Positions 5,772 to 7,703 of a stretch of 7,703 bases of DNA are shown here, piece by piece; within the stretch, counting starts at the first letter, position 1, and each line of letters starts with the position of its first letter. This DNA is from Methanomassiliicoccaceae archaeon (GTDB lineage: Archaea; Thermoplasmatota; Thermoplasmata; Methanomassiliicoccales; Methanomethylophilaceae). A program made the translations under genes and the position numbers. Location: contig WQZJ01000056.1 of the NCBI GenBank assembly GCA_009780795.1, positions 1-7,703 on the forward strand. The letters are read 5' to 3'. Below the pieces are notes generated by a model. That model saw nothing but the letters and a program-made list of their open reading frames with translations, was not told the origin of the DNA and searched no databases.

Positions 5772-6200
5772 ATGTCTGGTACCAAAACGATGAGGACGAC
5801 ATATGCGGGGACCCCTCTCCCGGAGGTAAAGGTATTTACCAACCGCCTCTTGAGCGCGGATACGACGGAGGAGGTCCTCAACGCATTGATCAAAGTGCAG
5901 CACGTAAGACAGATAAACATCTGCGGCGAATCTTTGCCGCTGACCGTCAAAAGCGGTCCGCATACCGGGATACCGGTGAACCACCCCGAGCGCAGGGTGA
6001 TAAAGTTCGGGGACAATGAGGTTGAGCTGACCAAACAGGTGGGCGGATTCTTCGTTGAATTGAACAAAGAATGCGATGTTGATCTGGCTGTTGCGGAGAT
6101 ACGCAAGGTGTGCGACAAGATGATCAAAGTGGGATATTCGCTCGAAGTCGGAAGGTACTCGAAATACAGGCCTACCTTGACAGACACATTGAGGTGTTAG
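5772..6200 (+). CDS. mcrD: Methyl-coenzyme M reductase operon protein D
   Basis: McrD is a small protein that associates with MCR and is implicated in its assembly or maturation; it is not part of the final alpha-beta-gamma complex. The family pattern is visible: an N-terminal PLPEVKVFTNRLLSADTTEEVLNAL segment, then ICGESLPL, RRVIKFGDNEVELTKQVGGFFVEL, and a C-terminal segment. It is 142 residues long from ATG 5772, within the family range. I prefer this start because AGGT at 5759-5762 lies nine bases upstream with a GATCC continuation that also resembles the anti-16S partner. An ATG at 5763 overlapping the mcrB stop (ATGA) would add three residues (MIL) but has no room for that ribosome site. 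It ends in TAG, the only amber stop among the genes here. mcrC, which follows mcrD in many methanogens, is absent; mcrG starts three bases after the stop. Confidence 0.93.
   Translation: MSGTKTMRTTYAGTPLPEVKVFTNRLLSADTTEEVLNALIKVQHVRQINICGESLPLTVKSGPHTGIPVNHPERRVIKFGDNEVELTKQVGGFFVELNKECDVDLAVAEIRKVCDKMIKVGYSLEVGRYSKYRPTLTDTLRC
6191..6196 (+). promoter_or_regulatory. Shine-Dalgarno sequence of mcrG
   Basis: GAGGTG lies inside the last codons of mcrD, six bases before the mcrG ATG at 6203. It chooses this ATG over the longer open frame that reaches back to 6110. Confidence 0.8.
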
Positions 6201-6202
6201 AT

Positions 6203-6982
6203 ATGGCTTACAAAAGACAATTCTATCCAGGGACCACGATACCTGCGGTCAACAGACGCAAATACTTGGACCCCAAAAAGAACCTGAAGAAACTGCGCGA
6301 CATCGCCATGGATGATGTCGTGAGGATATTGGGACACAGGAACCCCGGAGAGGACTACAAGTCCATCCACCCGCCCATCGAGGAGGGTAAGGAACCGGCA
6401 TGCCCGATAAGAGAACTAGTCACGCCGATCGAGGGCGCGAAGAAAGGTGACAGGGTAAGGTACGTTCAGTTCACTGACTCCGTCTACTTCGCACCGATCT
6501 CGCCGTACCAGAGAGCATGGATGTATCTCTCCAGATACAGAGGGCTCGACACGGGTACCCTTTCGGGAAGGCAGATCATCGAGATGAGAGAGAGGGACTT
6601 GGAAAAACTCTCCAAGGAGCTCATAGACAATGAGACGTTCGACCCTGCACTCACGGGTATCAGAGGAGCGACCGTTCACGGTCACGCGTGCCGTCTCGAC
6701 GAGAACGGCCTGATGTTCGACGCATGGCAGAGGTACATCTGGGACGCAAAGAAGAAAGAGGTCGTCTACGTGAAGGACCAGGTCGCCCTGCCCTTGGACA
6801 GGAAGATCTCCGTCGGTAAACCCGCACCGGAGGCCGAGCTGATAAAGAGGACCACGATCTTCACCGCCTACCCGGGCGGAGTCGACATGAGGGATGACAA
6901 GGAAGTCACCGCGTACGGAATCAGGATACACAAACTGAGGACGCTCGCAGGCTACCAGCCCTTCAACGTCAAGGGGGTATGA
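6203..6982 (+). CDS. mcrG: Methyl-coenzyme M reductase subunit gamma
   Basis: Gamma subunit of MCR, the smallest of the three. The 259-residue length from ATG 6203 is typical, and the N-terminus MAYKRQFYPGTT is family-like; GAGGTG six bases upstream supports it. An upstream in-frame ATG at 6110 would extend the frame into mcrD and is rejected. Residues L120-S121-G122-R123 match the LSGR segment (117-120 in Methanothermobacter) that lines the active site. The VHGH motif at 158-161 in a GIRGATVHGHACRL context corresponds to the segment around His156-His158 that helps bind F430. It follows mcrD by two bases and overlaps or abuts mcrA at its 3' end, so the genes are translationally coupled. Codon use is ATC-rich like mcrB. 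Confidence 0.97.
   Translation: MAYKRQFYPGTTIPAVNRRKYLDPKKNLKKLRDIAMDDVVRILGHRNPGEDYKSIHPPIEEGKEPACPIRELVTPIEGAKKGDRVRYVQFTDSVYFAPISPYQRAWMYLSRYRGLDTGTLSGRQIIEMRERDLEKLSKELIDNETFDPALTGIRGATVHGHACRLDENGLMFDAWQRYIWDAKKKEVVYVKDQVALPLDRKISVGKPAPEAELIKRTTIFTAYPGGVDMRDDKEVTAYGIRIHKLRTLAGYQPFNVKGV
6973..6978 (+). promoter_or_regulatory. Ribosome site that points to a TTG start for mcrA
   Basis: GGGGGT lies directly against an ATG at 6979, which leaves no spacing for that codon, but sits six bases before an in-frame TTG at 6985. Spacing at mcrB and mcrG is five and six bases, so the TTG is the better match. Confidence 0.5.
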
Positions 6983-6984
6983 AG

Positions 6985-7703
6985 TTGGCGAACAAAGAGA
7001 AATTATTCATGCAGGCAGTCAAGAAAAAGTTCAAAGAGGACCCGACCGACCTGCACACGAAGTTCTACTGCTACGGCGGCTGGAAACAGTCCAAGAGGAA
7101 AGTGGAGTTCGTGGAGGCATCGAAGAAGATCGCCAAGGCACGCGGTATACCCATGATGAACCAGGACATCGGTGTTCCTCTGGGTCAGAGGTCGTGGATG
7201 CCCTACCAGATGTCGCACACCGACATCTTCGTGGAGCCGGACGACCTGCACTGCATCAACAACCCTGCCATCCAGCAGGCATGGGATGACATAAGGAGGA
7301 CCGTCCTCGTAGGATTGGACTCCCCGCACCAGACCATCGAGAGAAGGCTTGGTAAAGAGGTCACCCCGGAAACGATCAACGCGTACCTGGAGACGGTTAA
7401 CCACACGATCCCCGGAGGCGCGGTCGTTCAGGAGCACATGGCAGAGTGCAACCCCGCATTGGTGTACGACTCTTACATCAAGGTGTTCAGCGGTAACGAC
7501 GAGCTCATAGACGAGATAGACAAGAAATTCGTGATCGACATAAACAAACTGTTCAGCAAGGCCCACGCGGACCAGCTGAAGGCGGCGATCGGTAACAGCC
7601 TGACACAGGCCGTGCGCGTCCCGACGATGGTCGGAAGGCTCATGGACGGTGCCACCGTTTCCAGGCACGCCGCCATGCAGATCTCGATGGCGTTCATCTC
7701 GTC
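6985..7703 (+). CDS. mcrA: Methyl-coenzyme M reductase subunit alpha, 3' end outside window
   Basis: Catalytic alpha subunit of MCR, binding nickel F430. About 239 of roughly 550 residues are present; the frame is open to the last base. I start it at TTG 6985, giving (M)ANKEKLFMQAVKKKF, which aligns with MADKLFINALKKKF of the Methanothermobacter protein. An ATG at 6979, overlapping the mcrG stop, would add two residues but lacks ribosome-site spacing. Seen motifs include GGWKQSKRKVEFV, PLGQRSWMPYQ, a WDDIRRTV segment and LGKEVTPETIN. VVQEHM contains Q149, equivalent to Gln147, the lower axial ligand of F430. R227 in VSRHAAMQ corresponds to Arg225, which contacts CoB. The modified residues (methyl-His257, methyl-Arg271, methyl-Gln400, thio-Gly445) lie beyond the window, so the YcaO target cannot be inspected. 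Confidence 0.97.
   Translation, partial: MANKEKLFMQAVKKKFKEDPTDLHTKFYCYGGWKQSKRKVEFVEASKKIAKARGIPMMNQDIGVPLGQRSWMPYQMSHTDIFVEPDDLHCINNPAIQQAWDDIRRTVLVGLDSPHQTIERRLGKEVTPETINAYLETVNHTIPGGAVVQEHMAECNPALVYDSYIKVFSGNDELIDEIDKKFVIDINKLFSKAHADQLKAAIGNSLTQAVRVPTMVGRLMDGATVSRHAAMQISMAFIS

Noticed and set aside
6110..6202. N-terminal extension of mcrG to ATG 6110
   Set aside because: It would overlap 91 bases of mcrD and lacks family similarity, while ATG 6203 has GAGGTG six bases upstream and the normal McrG N-terminus.
7003..7668. 221-codon minus-strand open frame inside mcrA
   Set aside because: Shadow of a highly conserved gene; its translation is rich in V, H, L and R without any domain.
1..7703. 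CRISPR arrays, insertion sequences, tRNA or rRNA genes
   Set aside because: No regularly spaced repeats, transposase frames, terminal inverted repeats or tRNA-like folds were seen; the longest gap without a gene is 175 bp.

Overview
The window comes from a methanogenic archaeon. It carries the 5' part of a methyl-coenzyme M reductase operon in the order mcrB-mcrD-mcrG-mcrA. Immediately upstream lies the YcaO-family enzyme of the 'methanogenesis marker 1' type that thioamidates McrA. The first gene encodes a RamA-type reductive activase for corrinoid methyltransferase proteins, the hallmark of methylamine-using methanogens. RamA together with an mcr operon lacking mcrC between mcrD and mcrG fits a methyl-reducing methanogen of the Methanomassiliicoccales (Thermoplasmata) best. 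This placement is an inference: no rRNA or tRNA gene is present, and a Methanosarcina-like source is less likely because its operon is mcrBDCGA.

Layout, all genes on the + strand. 13-1650: ramA, an ASKHA/RamA core plus a C-terminal double [4Fe-4S] domain. 1651-1785: a 31-nt pure-pyrimidine tract that looks like an archaeal U-rich terminator, then a TATA box. 1786-2496: a cysteine-rich DUF169 protein of unknown function. 2497-2545: a TATA box and a short palindrome. 2546-3031: an Lrp/AsnC regulator. 3036-4256: ycaO, four bases after the regulator. 4257-4431: the mcr control region, with two TATA-like elements, an 8-bp inverted repeat spanning the second one, a leader hairpin and a strong Shine-Dalgarno sequence. 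4432-5766 mcrB, 5772-6200 mcrD, 6203-6982 mcrG and 6985-7703 mcrA, which is cut by the window end.

How the genes fit together: RamA reduces the Co(II) form of methyl-carrying corrinoid proteins so that methyl groups from methylamines can reach coenzyme M. MCR (McrA2B2G2 with F430) then reduces methyl-CoM with CoB to methane. McrD assists MCR maturation. YcaO installs the thioglycine of McrA at a residue outside this window. The Lrp-type protein is positioned to control ycaO and perhaps mcr, though its ligand and targets cannot be read from sequence.

No known-unknown 'system' of the defence or mobile-element type is visible. The most interesting points are regulatory: the architecture of the mcr promoter, a mirror-repeat pyrimidine tract, an amber stop inside the mcr operon of a likely pyrrolysine user, and a probable TTG start for mcrA.
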